A stretch of 64,000 nt of DNA. It comes from Nitrosomonadales bacterium. Its GTDB lineage: Bacteria > Pseudomonadota > Gammaproteobacteria > Burkholderiales > Gallionellaceae. The translations under genes and the position numbers were made by a program. Shown here piece after piece: positions 43,258-54,100 of this stretch (positions are counted from its first letter, which is position 1; each line of letters starts with the position of its first letter). The notes under the pieces are model-generated. The model did no database searches and was not told where the DNA came from. It was given only the letters and a program-made list of their open reading frames with translations. Where the stretch lies: NCBI GenBank assembly GCA_016716325.1, contig JADJWO010000001.1, positions 1,054,001 through 1,118,000 on the forward strand, written 5' to 3'.

Positions 43258-43983
43258 TTACGGCAGGATACTCGCGCACGGAACGTTCTTCAACTCGCTT
43301 CCGGAGAAATCCTTCTTGATTGCAGCCAATCTGGCGATGGTTACCGCGTCTGGATTGTTCAATACGAACACGGTGGACTTGAGTTTGCTGGCACGCTCGC
43401 CGATCTTGGCGGTACGCACATCCTTGCCACTCAACTCCTCGAGAAATTTTCGTGCCGCCTCCTCGGTCTTGAACACGCCAAGCGAAATCGTGTTCAGCCA
43501 TTGCCCCTCTTCCTGCACCACGAAATACTCGTCAACTTTTCGCGCCTTGAGTTGCAAAATCTTCTGATCCACTGCAGCCTTGTCCTGTAGCGGCCCCATA
43601 TATACCCAATATCCGATGTTGCGCTCGATCTGGCGCTGACCCAATTTATCGCCCAGCTTCAGGCCGGCCAGAACCGTTGTGGCGCGCGTCAGGTCGGCCC
43701 CGGAAAAATCGCCCCACTCCACGCACATCCCTTCTTTTGACTCGACCTTGGGTGATGCCGCTGCGGCAGAAGTGGCCGCCGTCTCCGGCACAATGACGGG
43801 CGTGACAATGGTTACCGCCGCAACGGCGGCGCTCTTCGGCATCTCCAGCAAGCGTATTTTTTCCTCGTGCAATGCGGGCAGGGTCTGCACTTCCCTCTCG
43901 TCGGAAAATTTGAACCATCCCTGTTGCATGGCTGCAAAAAAGAACACGTTCGCCAACAGCAAAATCCAGAATATCGTTCTCAT
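43258..43983 (-). CDS. membrane-anchored SPOR-like protein
   Basis: 241 aa. An N-terminal span (about 4-20, TIFWILLLANVFFFAAM) anchors the protein; an Ala/Val-rich linker follows, then a region with SPOR-like pattern (YWVYMGPLQDKAAVDQKILQLKARKV, then ISLGVFKTEEAARKFLEEL). SPOR domains bind denuded peptidoglycan at division sites; the match here is by pattern only. The ATG shares a base with the coaX stop (TGATG), so it is the third member of a birA-coaX run, an arrangement common in betaproteobacteria. Confidence 0.75.
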   Translation of the reverse strand: MRTIFWILLLANVFFFAAMQQGWFKFSDEREVQTLPALHEEKIRLLEMPKSAAVAAVTIVTPVIVPETAATSAAAASPKVESKEGMCVEWGDFSGADLTRATTVLAGLKLGDKLGQRQIERNIGYWVYMGPLQDKAAVDQKILQLKARKVDEYFVVQEEGQWLNTISLGVFKTEEAARKFLEELSGKDVRTAKIGERASKLKSTVFVLNNPDAVTIARLAAIKKDFSGSELKNVPCASILP

Positions 43984-44720
43984 CACTCACCCGCTTCCCG
44001 TGCGATCACCAGCAATCCCTGCAAGACGAGATTATCCACGAGACGCAACTTCGCGTTAAGCCGCCCCCGCGCCAGATACGACTGCAACGTTCCTGCCGAG
44101 CCGCCGCTCAATATCACCGGCACCCGCTCGTCTTCGAGCAGCGCATATTGCCGCTCTATCGCCCCACAGGCGGCCTGGATGGCGCCACTCAACAGCGCAT
44201 CCGCGGTATCGAGCGGGAACGCCGCATAGGCGCCGCCTGCCCGGTCCAGTTGCGCCGGCAGGTCGGTCAGGCCGCGCTGCATCAGCTCCAGGCCCGGCAG
44301 GATCAACCCGCCGAGGAATCTCCCATTACCGGACAGGGCGTCCACCGTAATCGCGGTACCGCAATTCACCACCAGACAGCTACCACCCACCAGATGCCAT
44401 GCCGCAATCAAGGCCGCCCAGCGATCGCTGCCCAGCCGTGACGGGACGGCATATCCGTTGCTTACGCCGCACTGCTCCCCGCATGAAACGATGAAACGGA
44501 CAAGCTCGGGCCGGGTCGGGTGGATATTGCGGATATGCTGGGCGACCGCTTCCCCTGCGACATTGCTTGCCCATATCTGTTGCACACCCTGCAGGCCATC
44601 GAGCCGTTGCCGCAATTCCACCGCGTCCCCTACCGCCAATGCGCCGTTGCGCAGCCACTCCTCTCCCTCGACCAGCGCCCACTTGATACGCGTATTGCCC
44701 GCGTCGATCAGCAATCTCAT
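43983..44720 (-). CDS. coaX: type III pantothenate kinase
   Basis: 245 aa. It phosphorylates pantothenate at the start of CoA synthesis and, unlike CoaA, is not feedback-inhibited by CoA. ASKHA fold motifs are LLIDAGNTRIKWAL at the start, GSDRWAALIAAW (substrate), NCGTAITVDAL (phosphate 2) and ILSGGSAG near the C-terminus. It overlaps birA by four bases. Confidence 0.95.
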   Translation of the reverse strand: MRLLIDAGNTRIKWALVEGEEWLRNGALAVGDAVELRQRLDGLQGVQQIWASNVAGEAVAQHIRNIHPTRPELVRFIVSCGEQCGVSNGYAVPSRLGSDRWAALIAAWHLVGGSCLVVNCGTAITVDALSGNGRFLGGLILPGLELMQRGLTDLPAQLDRAGGAYAAFPLDTADALLSGAIQAACGAIERQYALLEDERVPVILSGGSAGTLQSYLARGRLNAKLRLVDNLVLQGLLVIAREAGE

Positions 44721-45700
44721 CGCCCCCCCACTTCACCCGTATTGAACATTCGCATGCCTTGTGCGGTTTCCACGCACAATTCCCCGCGCTCGCCTATTCC
44801 GCGCGCGATCCCGTCGATCCTCGATCCGTCCGGCACGCTCAGGCTGATCGGTTTGTCTTGGTATGCATGCAGAGCCTGCCACTCCTCGCGCAGACCGCCG
44901 AAGCCCTGTTGTGAGAATTGCCACAATACGGCAGACAACTCATGCAGCAGAACCGCCAGCAAACGGTTGCGTGTCGGCATGTCCCGGCACACGTCCTCCA
45001 GCGCGCTGGCAGGCTGGTCGATCTGCCGTGCCAGATTGGCCGGCAACGTACAGTTCAAGCCGATGCCGACCACAACCGCACTCGGACCGAGCATGTCGCC
45101 TTGCGCCTCGATGAGCACGCCGGCCAGCTTGCCGCGCCCGGCAAGGACATCGTTCGGCCATTTCAATCGTATGTCTTGCGCCCCCAGTCCGCTCAGCGCA
45201 CGCACGATGGCTACGCCGATCGCCAGACTCAGGCCGGATAACGCATTCAACCCGCAGTCGAAGCGCCATAACAGGGAGAAGGTCAGCGCGGAGCCCAGTC
45301 CGGAATGCCACGCCCGCCCCATCCGCCCCCGTCCGCCAGTCTGTAGCTCCGCCGCCACCACACTACCCGATGGCGCGCCAAGCATCGCGCGCTGCAGCAA
45401 CAGGGTATTGCTGGATGCAGTCTGCGGAACGATCTCGATATCGAATCGCCCGCTGTCCCCGCCCAGCCAGCGCGCGATCTCGCGTTCATCCAGCCGCTGC
45501 CACGGCCGCGCCAGGCGGTAACCGCGTCCGCGTATCCGCTGCAACGTCACGCCGTAATCCGCAATACCGGCCAGCGCATTGAATACACTGGCGCGCGAAA
45601 TCCCCAACTGCTGCGCCAACGCCTGACCAGAATGGAATTGCCCATCCGCCAGCAACCCGAGCAACTGCCAGGTTCGGCCAGGTACGGTATCTGTCGTCAT
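44717..45700 (-). CDS. birA: bifunctional biotin ligase / biotin operon repressor
   Basis: 327 aa. An N-terminal winged helix (about 5-65; HSGQALAQQLGISRASVFNAL) precedes the ligase domain with the biotinyl-AMP loop GRGRMGRAW and the core KWPNDVLAGRGKLAGVLIE. A C-terminal SH3-like domain ends the protein. The DNA-binding domain implies the repressor function, but no bio operon is in view. It overlaps both the patatin gene upstream and coaX downstream by four bases. Confidence 0.95.
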   Translation of the reverse strand: MTTDTVPGRTWQLLGLLADGQFHSGQALAQQLGISRASVFNALAGIADYGVTLQRIRGRGYRLARPWQRLDEREIARWLGGDSGRFDIEIVPQTASSNTLLLQRAMLGAPSGSVVAAELQTGGRGRMGRAWHSGLGSALTFSLLWRFDCGLNALSGLSLAIGVAIVRALSGLGAQDIRLKWPNDVLAGRGKLAGVLIEAQGDMLGPSAVVVGIGLNCTLPANLARQIDQPASALEDVCRDMPTRNRLLAVLLHELSAVLWQFSQQGFGGLREEWQALHAYQDKPISLSVPDGSRIDGIARGIGERGELCVETAQGMRMFNTGEVGGR

Positions 45701-46863
45701 GGCATCGCCCCTTTATCCCGGCCCGGCCTCGCATCGAGGAAACGCATGACTTCATCGCGACGCCCCAGGGCGTCCTGATAACCGAGATCGATCAGCGCAC
45801 GACAGTACTTCTGTTCGGACAGCAGATAGCTGATCAGCGTCGCGCCGCTCTGGTGCATTGCGCCCACCAGGCGCAACTGGATGCGTATCGTCCACGGCAA
45901 CTCCGAAACATACTGCGCGGCGATCTTTTCGATGGATTGGCTGGGCGTAATCACCAGCATGTCGACATGCTTGAGGCCGCTGCGTATGCGCATCTCTTCG
46001 GGCATCATCTCGACCAGTTCGTTGATCTTTTGCACCCGCTCGATATCCACTTCCATGCTGTCGAGGAAAATGCTGTTCAGTGCATGACCGGCAATCTGTG
46101 CCAGCGACGGGTAGTTGTCGGTATCGCCGCGCTTGAACTGCGTGTCTTTTCCGTTGGTGGTGGCCCCGATGACCATGATGCGAGTCGCCCCCAGATGCAG
46201 CGCCGAGCCGATCGGCGCAATCTGCCGCATCGAGCCGTCGCCGAAATATTCGCGGTTGATCGGGGTCGCCGGGAAGAAGAACGGCAATGCAGCAGAGGCC
46301 AGCAGGTGCTTGCACTCGATCATCGTCGGGATGCCGATGCGCCGCGTGCGGCGCCAGGGGACGATGTCGGACACCCCCTGATAGAAAGAGACCGACTGCC
46401 CGGAATCGTAACCCGATGCCGTGATGCTCAACGCGCGCAGCAGTCCGTCGTCGATGTTCTGCTGGATCAGTTCGCAAGGCATGATCTCTTCCAGCAATTC
46501 GATCAACGGCGAATTGTCGAGCAGCGATATCTGCTTCAGCCGGTTGATGCCGAACGCACTCAGCAGCACGCCGGCCAGCCATAGCACGCTGTTGTTGAAC
46601 ACGCCCACGACATCGGTGCGATACACCTGATCGGCATGGAAATGCTTCCAGATGTTATCGAGGTGGCGCACTCCCTTGCGGAAGCTTCGCGCATTGACCG
46701 CAAGCGTCGCGGCATTGAGCGCGCCGGCAGAAGTTCCGCAGATGACCGGAAACGGGTTACGCGCACGGCGCGGCAGGAACTCCGCTATTGCCTTGAGCAC
46801 ACCAACCTGGTACGCAGCTCGCGCACCGCCGCCGGTCAATATCAATCCTGCGCGGTTTTCCAT
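45697..46863 (-). CDS. patatin-like phospholipase family protein
   Basis: 388 aa. The catalytic Ser-Asp dyad of patatins is visible: oxyanion loop GGGARAAYQVGVL at residue 10, nucleophile GTSAGALNAA near 42, and the Asp in FGDGSMRQ. No signal peptide; probably a cytosolic or membrane-peripheral lipid hydrolase. The ATG at 46863 (MENRAGLILT) has GAGACCGG upstream; an ATG at 46887 would overlap the preceding small gene and lacks a ribosome-binding site. It is followed by birA with a four-base overlap. Confidence 0.88.
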   Translation of the reverse strand: MENRAGLILTGGGARAAYQVGVLKAIAEFLPRRARNPFPVICGTSAGALNAATLAVNARSFRKGVRHLDNIWKHFHADQVYRTDVVGVFNNSVLWLAGVLLSAFGINRLKQISLLDNSPLIELLEEIMPCELIQQNIDDGLLRALSITASGYDSGQSVSFYQGVSDIVPWRRTRRIGIPTMIECKHLLASAALPFFFPATPINREYFGDGSMRQIAPIGSALHLGATRIMVIGATTNGKDTQFKRGDTDNYPSLAQIAGHALNSIFLDSMEVDIERVQKINELVEMMPEEMRIRSGLKHVDMLVITPSQSIEKIAAQYVSELPWTIRIQLRLVGAMHQSGATLISYLLSEQKYCRALIDLGYQDALGRRDEVMRFLDARPGRDKGAMP

Positions 46864-46870
46864 CCGGTCT

Positions 46871-47104
46871 CTATTCGGGTTCGGCATGCACCGATTCGAG
46901 CGCGTCTTTCAGCGTCTCTTCGGGCAACGCATTCAGCGCTTCCGACAATTCCTCTGCCGCATCCATCGCCTGCTCGGGCAACGACTCGGGATCGGTATTC
47001 GCCACCAGCACAGCAGCCGCACCAGCCACCCTGAGCAATGCGGTACGCTCCTGCATCAGGATTTCCATTTCCTCGCCCAGTATTTCCGCTTCCTGCCTGT
47101 CCAT
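46871..47104 (-). CDS. small acidic helical protein of unknown function
   Basis: 77 aa, rich in Glu and Ala, mostly helix-forming (EAEILGEEMEILMQERTALL, then EELSEALNALPEETL). No cysteine, no signal and no motif I recognise. AAGGAG lies six bases before the ATG at 47104, and this ATG overlaps the maeB stop region, so it is co-translated with maeB and precedes the patatin gene by seven bases. Its retention between two conserved genes with good signals argues that it is real. Confidence 0.7.
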   Translation of the reverse strand: MDRQEAEILGEEMEILMQERTALLRVAGAAAVLVANTDPESLPEQAMDAAEELSEALNALPEETLKDALESVHAEPE

Positions 47105-49380
47105 CATTCGCTCCTTGTTGCCACGCCGGCTGCCGCCAGCGCACTCATGTTGACGATGCGGCGCACTGTCGCCGTCGAAGTCAGGATATGAGTGGATTTT
47201 CTCGCACCCAGCAAAATGCTGCCTATCGTGATGCCGTCGCCTGCCGTCATCTTGAGCAGGTTGTACGCGATATTCGCCGCATCCAGATTCGGCATCATCA
47301 GCAGGTTTGCCGATCCCTTGAGGCGCGCCTCCGGAAAGATGTGCTCTCGCATCGCTTCCGACAGGGCCGCATCGCCATGTATCTCGCCTTCCACTTCCAG
47401 CTCCGGAGCCTGCACGGACAACAGCGACCTGGCCTCGGCCATCTTGCGCGCCGGCGCGTCGTCGTGGCTGCCGAAATTGGAATGCGACAGCAGGGCCACT
47501 CTGGGCACCAACCCGAAATGGCGCACCTCTTCAGCCGCCAGCCGCGTCAGTTCGGCGATCTGCTCCGCGCTCGGATCGAGGTTCACATGGGTGTCGCAGA
47601 TGAATAGCGTGTGCCTGGGCAGCAGCAGGATGTTCATCGCGCCGTACACGCTGCTGCCGGGACGGCGGCCGATCACTTCGTCGATATAGCGCAGATGATA
47701 CAGCGGCTGGTCGACCGTGCCGCACAGCATCGCATCGGCATCGCCCATATGCAGAAGCATGGCGGCGATCAGCGTGGGGCGGCGCAACATCTCGCGCTGC
47801 GCCACCAGCGGAGTCACACCATGGCGCCCGCGCATGCGGTGATACTCGGTCCAGTAATCGCGGTAACGCGCATCGCTGTCCGGATTCACCAGTTCGAAAT
47901 CCTGTCCCGCACGGATGCGCAAGCCCAGTTTGGCGATGCGCTGCTCCACCACCGCCGGGCGACCGACCAGGATCGGCAGGGCCAGGCCTTCGTCCACGAC
48001 GGTCTGCACCGCATGCAGCACGCGCGGGTCTTCGCCTTCTGCGTAGGCCAGCCGTTTCGGCGCGCGTTTGGCGGCCGCGAATACCGGCTTCATCAGCATG
48101 CTGGAGTGATACACGAAGGAGGACAGTTGCTCGCGATAGACAGCCATGTCGGCAATCGGCCGGCTCGCCACGCCACTGTCCATCGCAGCCTGCGCCACGG
48201 CTGGTGCGATGCGCGTGATCAGGCGCGAATCGAACGGTTTGGGGATCAGGTAATCCTCGCCAAAAGACAGGTCGTCTTCCTTGTAGGCCGAAAACATCTC
48301 GGCAGATTGTTCCGCCTCAGCCAGTTCAGCGATCGCATGTACTGCCGCCAGTTTCATCGCCTCGTTGATCGTGGAAGCGCCCACATCCAGTGCACCGCGG
48401 AAGATATACGGGAAACACAGCGCGTTGTTCACCTGGTTCGGATAGTCGGAACGCCCGGTCGCCAGGATCGCATCGGGGCGAACCTCCCTGGCCAGTTCGG
48501 GCATGATCTCCGGGGTCGGGTTGGACAGCGCAAAGATCAGCGGCTTGTCCGCCATCTTTATCACCATTTCCTGCTTCAACACACCGGCCGTCGACAAGCC
48601 CAGAAATACATCCGCGCCCGCGATGGCGTCGTCCAGCGTGCGCGCATCCGTTTCCACGGCATAGCGCGCCTTGCTCTCATCCATACCCTGGGGGCGGCCT
48701 TTGTACACCACACCCTTGCTGTCGCAGATGATGACGTTTTCCTTGCGTACGCCCAGGCTGACCACGATATCCAGACAGGCCAACGCCGCCGCACCCGCCC
48801 CCGACACCGTCACTTTCACCGCCGCGATATCCTTGCCGACCATCTTCAACCCGTTCAACAGGGCGGCACCGACGATGATCGCCGTGCCATGCTGGTCGTC
48901 GTGGAACACCGGGATCTTCATGCGCTCGCGCAGTTTGCGCTCGATGTAGAAACATTCCGGCGCCTTGATGTCTTCCAGATTGATGCCGCCGAAGGTCGGC
49001 TCCAGCGCCGCGATGATCTCCACCAGCTTGTCCGGGTCGTTCTCGGCAATCTCGATATCGAACACATCGATGCCGGCGAACTTCTTGAACAGTACGCCCT
49101 TGCCTTCCATCACCGGTTTTGCCGCCAGCGGGCCGATGTTGCCCAGCCCCAGCACCGCCGTGCCGTTGCTGATGACCGCCACCAGATTGCCGCGCGCGGT
49201 CATGTTGCGCACCTCGGCCGGATCGCGCACGATCAGTTCGCAGGCGGCCGCCACACCGGGGGAATAGGCCAGCGCCAGATCGCGTGCCGTGTGCAACGGC
49301 TTGCTCGGCTCCACCGTGATCTTGCCGGCCGGAAGCCGGCGATGATATTGAAGTGCCGCCTCACGCAATTGCTCGTCCAT
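47104..49380 (-). CDS. maeB: NADP-dependent malic enzyme with phosphotransacetylase-like domain
   Basis: 758 aa two-domain protein. The malic enzyme half (1-430) decarboxylates malate to pyruvate: LALAYSPGVAAAC, FAGIDVFDIEI, FHDDQHGTAIIVGAALLNG and the Rossmann GAGAAALA. The PTA-like half (about 430-758) is regulatory in MaeB and binds acetyl-CoA, not catalytic. The start at 49380 (MDEQLREAALQYHRRLPAGK) follows GAGGG at five bases; an ATG at 49398 is less well placed. It feeds the malate-pyruvate step next to mqo. Confidence 0.95.
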   Translation of the reverse strand: MDEQLREAALQYHRRLPAGKITVEPSKPLHTARDLALAYSPGVAAACELIVRDPAEVRNMTARGNLVAVISNGTAVLGLGNIGPLAAKPVMEGKGVLFKKFAGIDVFDIEIAENDPDKLVEIIAALEPTFGGINLEDIKAPECFYIERKLRERMKIPVFHDDQHGTAIIVGAALLNGLKMVGKDIAAVKVTVSGAGAAALACLDIVVSLGVRKENVIICDSKGVVYKGRPQGMDESKARYAVETDARTLDDAIAGADVFLGLSTAGVLKQEMVIKMADKPLIFALSNPTPEIMPELAREVRPDAILATGRSDYPNQVNNALCFPYIFRGALDVGASTINEAMKLAAVHAIAELAEAEQSAEMFSAYKEDDLSFGEDYLIPKPFDSRLITRIAPAVAQAAMDSGVASRPIADMAVYREQLSSFVYHSSMLMKPVFAAAKRAPKRLAYAEGEDPRVLHAVQTVVDEGLALPILVGRPAVVEQRIAKLGLRIRAGQDFELVNPDSDARYRDYWTEYHRMRGRHGVTPLVAQREMLRRPTLIAAMLLHMGDADAMLCGTVDQPLYHLRYIDEVIGRRPGSSVYGAMNILLLPRHTLFICDTHVNLDPSAEQIAELTRLAAEEVRHFGLVPRVALLSHSNFGSHDDAPARKMAEARSLLSVQAPELEVEGEIHGDAALSEAMREHIFPEARLKGSANLLMMPNLDAANIAYNLLKMTAGDGITIGSILLGARKSTHILTSTATVRRIVNMSALAAAGVATRSE

Positions 49381-49587
49381 CCGACCCTCGTCTTTCATAG
49401 CGTTAAAACACGCGCTGATTATAGTCCAGCGGATGGCAGCCATCGGTTGCCATCCAGAAGATTTCTCGGAAAATCCCGCTCAGCCGCACCTGGCAGCAGT
49501 GGTTTCTGATGCCTGCCGCCTCATGCATCCCGAAGCCGTTGCGCCCGACGAATCCGGGAAGCAGTCCGGCCCGCCGGGAACCTTCGC
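49381..49587. other. mqo-maeB intergenic region without recognised gene
   Basis: About 200 bp between the mqo stop and the maeB start on the minus strand. I see short GC palindromes but no convincing terminator, promoter or coding frame. Confidence 0.4.
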
Positions 49588-51084
49588 TCAAGGCTCGGTC
49601 GTACGTTCCAGCTTCAGGGCATGCAGTGTGCGCTTGCGCACCTCGTGCAACAACGCCACATTCGCGTCCAGCGACTCCCCATACGAAGGGATCATTTCTT
49701 TCATCTTGTTTTTCCAGCCGGCTGTCTTCATGCGCGACCTGAAACAGCGCTCCATGACCTCGATCATCGCCTGCACCGAAGTCGATGCACCGGGTGAAGC
49801 GCCCAGCAAGGTTGCCAGCGTGCCATCTTTCGAGGCCACGATCTCGGTACCGAACTCCAGTTTGCCGCCCTTATGGTGGCAATCCTTGATGATCTGCACG
49901 CGTTTCCCGGCGGCGGCAAGCTCCCATTGGCTCTCGTCGGCATCCGCATAGAACTCGCGCAGACTCGCCATGCGATCCTTGTGTGACTTGAGCGCCTCGC
50001 CCATCAGGTAGCGTGTGAGATCAATGTTGTCGCGCGCCACCGACAGCATGGGCTTGAGGTTGGCCGTCTTGAACGAAGAGAACAGATCGAACAGCGAACC
50101 CTGCTTGAGAAAACGGGTGGTGATGCCGGCGAAAGGTCCGAAGATCAGCACCGACTCGCCGCCGATGATGCGCGCATCCAGATGCGGCACCGACATCGGT
50201 GGCGCTCCCACTGCCGCCCGACCGTAGACCTTGGAGTGATGCTGGTGCACGACCTTGGGATCATGGCAGATCAGCCAATGGCCGCTGACCGGGAACCCGC
50301 CATAACCTTTTCCCTCCGGAATGCCGGACTTCTGTAGCAGCGGCAACGCGCCCCCGCCCGCACCAAGAAACACGAAACCGGCATCAATGGTGCGCACCTT
50401 GTCAGTGTGGTTATCCTTCACCCGTACATGCCAGCGTCCGTCGGCATGTTGCTTCATGCTCACCACCGTGTGACTCATCTTCAGCTCGAAGTTCTCCAGC
50501 TTAAGCAGCGACTTCACCAGTTTGCGCGTCAGGAAACCGAAGTCGATGTCCGTGCCAAGCTTCACCTGAGTCGCCGCCACCGGCTGTTTCGCATCGCGCC
50601 CCTGCATCACCAGCGGCATCCACTCGCGCAACACTGCAGGGTCTTCGCTGTACTCCATCTCTTCGAACAAATGGTGCTTGTGCAAGGCCTGGTAGCGCGC
50701 GCGCAGGAAAGCCACATCCTTCTCGCCGGTGACAAAGCTCTGATGCCTCACCGGATTGATGAACTTCTCGGGCGTTGGCAGCAGGCCTTGCTCGACCAGA
50801 TAGGACCAGAACTGCAGCGAGATCTCGAACGCCGCATTGATCTGCAGCGCGCGGTCTATATTCACGCTACCGTCGGCCAGTTGCGGCGTATAGTTCAGCT
50901 CGCAATAGCCGGCATGGCCCGTGCCCGCATTGTGCAGCGCATGCGAGCTCTCGTTCGCCACCCTGGTGTGCTGCTCCACCATCAATATCTTCAGCGAAGG
51001 ATCAAGCTGCGCGAGCAGCTTGCCCAGTGTCGCACTCATCACGCCCGCTCCGACCAGCAGTACATCTACTTTCTTGTTCGACAT
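49588..51084 (-). CDS. mqo: malate:quinone oxidoreductase
   Basis: 498 aa FAD enzyme at the inner face of the cytoplasmic membrane that oxidises malate to oxaloacetate and passes electrons to quinone. The FAD site is VLLVGAGVMSATLGKLL at residue 8; VEQHTRVANESSHALHNAGTGHAG and GAGGGALPLLQKSG follow, as in other Mqo. GGAAGG precedes the ATG at 51084. It lies 200 bp before maeB on the same strand; the intervening 200 bp hold no gene I can see. Confidence 0.95.
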   Translation of the reverse strand: MSNKKVDVLLVGAGVMSATLGKLLAQLDPSLKILMVEQHTRVANESSHALHNAGTGHAGYCELNYTPQLADGSVNIDRALQINAAFEISLQFWSYLVEQGLLPTPEKFINPVRHQSFVTGEKDVAFLRARYQALHKHHLFEEMEYSEDPAVLREWMPLVMQGRDAKQPVAATQVKLGTDIDFGFLTRKLVKSLLKLENFELKMSHTVVSMKQHADGRWHVRVKDNHTDKVRTIDAGFVFLGAGGGALPLLQKSGIPEGKGYGGFPVSGHWLICHDPKVVHQHHSKVYGRAAVGAPPMSVPHLDARIIGGESVLIFGPFAGITTRFLKQGSLFDLFSSFKTANLKPMLSVARDNIDLTRYLMGEALKSHKDRMASLREFYADADESQWELAAAGKRVQIIKDCHHKGGKLEFGTEIVASKDGTLATLLGASPGASTSVQAMIEVMERCFRSRMKTAGWKNKMKEMIPSYGESLDANVALLHEVRKRTLHALKLERTTEP

Positions 51085-51120
51085 CTTCAGACCTTCCGGC
51101 ACCCGTGACAGGCGCGCATT

Positions 51121-54100
51121 CTACCCGTTCAGGCTATCCAATACCTTCTGCAGACGTTTCGCCGATACGATCACCGGCGTCTTCAATTCCTGGGCGAACA
51201 GCGACACGCGCAGTTCCTGCAACATCCAGCCGAAGTCCTCCAACCTTTCGTCGCGCGTGCCTTGCCGGGCTTGCAGGCGGCGTTGCCATTGCTGCTGCAA
51301 GGGCAGCAACTGGGCCAGATTCGTAGCGTCGCGTGCTGGGTTGCCGCGCAGCTTCTCCAGCCGCACGTTGATGGCCTTCAGATAGCGTGGCATGTGCTGC
51401 ATACGCTCGTAAGGGGTATGGGCGATCCAGCCTTTTCCGAGCAGGCTTTCCAGTTGCTGACGGATATCCTGCTGCGCTTGGGCATGCGCCTTGAAGCCGG
51501 GCAATGCTTTCTGCAATGCCTGATGTTCGGCGAGCACCGTGTTAACCAGGCGCGCGATCTCCTGCCCCACCAGATTGAGGCGAGACTTGCCATCCTTGCA
51601 GCGTGCATTGAAGGTCTTCTCACTGTCCGGCAGCGGATCGTTCAGACAGCAGCGATCGAAGGTCACGTTGAGGATCTGCTGCTGCAAATCCTGCTGGCTG
51701 CCGAAGGGCAGGAACAGCATCGCCATCTTCTGCAGGTCCGGCAGGTTCTTCTCCAGAAACTTCACCTGCTCCTTCAGCGCCAGCATGAACAGGCGGCGCA
51801 ATCCGGCACGATGCACGGCCTGCGCTTCGTCCGCAGTATCGAAGGCTTGCAGCGTCACGGCATCGCCCTCGTCGTGCAGCGCGTTGAACACCGTCACCTG
51901 CTGACCGGCACGCGGCACTTGCGCGGTCTCGGCGAAATCGCCGAAGGTCCAGGATGTGTAGCGTTCCTTGTTGGTCGTGACTGCAGCCTGCGCCTGCTTC
52001 ACCGGCGCGCTGGCGGCCAGCGTCACCTTGGGTGCCCATTCCCCGCGCAGTTGCAGGAAGTTGCGCCCCATGCCCAACTGCCGTCCGTGTTCATCTATCA
52101 CTCGGAAGTTCATCAGCAGATGCGGCGGCAGTTGTTCCAGACGGAAGGCGTCCAGCGGCACATCGACCTGTTTCTGCTCGCGCATGTATTTCGCGATGGC
52201 CTGCAACAGCGAGACATCGTTCGGTTTCACTGCGACACAGAAGGCGGCGGCGAACTCCGGCACCGGTACGCAATGGCGGCGCAATCTCTGCGGCAGCGAC
52301 TTCAGCAGTTGCGCCACCTTCTCCGCCAGGATGCCCGGCACCAGCCATTCGCAGCGCGCGGCTTGCACCTGGTTGATGAGCGCCTGCGGCACGGTCAGCG
52401 TCACGCCGTCGTCGTTCTTGCCCGGCGCGAAGTTGTAGGCCAGCGCATAGCTCACATTGTTCATCTGCAACTGCGGCGGAAAATGTTCGGTGGTGATGCC
52501 GGCCGCCTCGTGCCGCATCAGGTCGTCCTTCTTCAGGTACAGCAGTTTGGGATTCTCGCGCTCGGCCTCCTTGCGCCACTTCTCGAAATCCGCACCGTTA
52601 TGCATACCGGCCGGGATACGCGCATCGTAGAAAGCGAAGATGAGTTCGTCATCTACCAGCACATCTGGACGGCGAGACTTGTGTTCCAGCGCTTCGATGT
52701 CGGCGATCAGTTTCTGGTTGTGCGCGAAGAACGGCGCCTGGGTGTTGAACTCGCCTTCCACCAGCGCGGTGCGGACGAACACGGCGCGCGATTCCTTGGG
52801 GTCCATCGGGCCGTAATGCACGCGCTTCTTCGGATTGATGAGCAGGCCGAACAGCGTGCTGCGTTCCCAGGCCGCGACCTGCGCAGCTTTCTTCTCCCAG
52901 TGCGGGTCGAAGTAACTGCGCTTGACCAAGTGTGCGCCGACCTCTTCCAGCCACTCCGGCTCGATGCGCGCCACACAGCGCGCATACAAGCGTGTGGTCT
53001 CCATCAGTTCCGCCGCCAGCACCCACTTCGCGCCCTTTTTCGCCAGCACCGAATTCGAAGCGATAAAGAACTTCGTCTCTCTTGCGCCAAGGTAATACGG
53101 CTCGTTCACCGCACGCGTGCCGATGCTGCCGATCAGCCCGGTGAGCAATGCCTTGTGGATCTGCTCATAGCTTGCAGGCTGTTCGTTGAAGCGTACGTTC
53201 ATCTCTGCGAGCTGTGCATGCAGCTGCTGGTGCAGCTCATGCCATTCGCGCAGGCGTAGCGGAGACAGGAAATGGTCGCGACACTCGGTCGCCCATTGCT
53301 TGTTGCTCTTCTTGTGTTTGACCGCGTTCTGGAACCATGCCCACAACTTGAGGTAGGCGAGGAAGTCCGAACGCTCGTCGTTGAAGCGCTGGTGCGCGGC
53401 ATCCGCCGCCTCGCGCCGTTCCGCGGGGCGGTCGCGCGGATCTTGCAAGGATAAAGCGCTGGCGATGATGACGATCTCGGTCAGACACTGGTACTGCTTG
53501 CCGGCCAACAACAGGCGCGCGATCTTGGGGTCGAGCGGAAGTTTCGCCAACTCATGACCCAGCTTGGTGAGTCGTCGCAGCTCGTCGATTGCATTCAGTT
53601 CATGCAGCAACTGGTACCCGTCGGCGATGGCGCGCGAACCCGGCGGTTCGATGAAGGGAAACTCGACCACATCGCCCAGTCCCAGCGCACTCATGCGCAG
53701 GATGACGGTAGCCAGCGAGACGCGGAATATCTCGGGATCGGTGAACTCGGCGCGTTGCGTGAACTCCTCCTCGCCATACAGGCGGATGCAGATACCGCTC
53801 ATGACGCGGCCGCAGCGTCCGGCGCGCTGATTGGCTGCCGCACGCGAGATCTTCTCGATATGCAGTTGCTCCACCTTCTGGCGGATGCTGTAGCGGTTGA
53901 TGCGCGCCACGCCGGTGTCGATCACGTAGCCGATATTGGGCACGGTCAGCGAGGTCTCGGCGACGTTGGTCGCCAGCACCACACGGCGCATCCCGGAAGC
54001 CGGTTTGAACACCCTGTCCTGCTCGGTTGTCGACAGCCGGGCAAACAGCGGCAATATTTCGACCCCCTTGGGACGCTGCTTGCGCAGCGCCTCGGCCGTG

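Noticed and set aside
47611..49509. A 632-codon plus-strand frame opposite maeB
   Set aside because: Antisense shadow; the minus strand has an intact two-domain malic enzyme.
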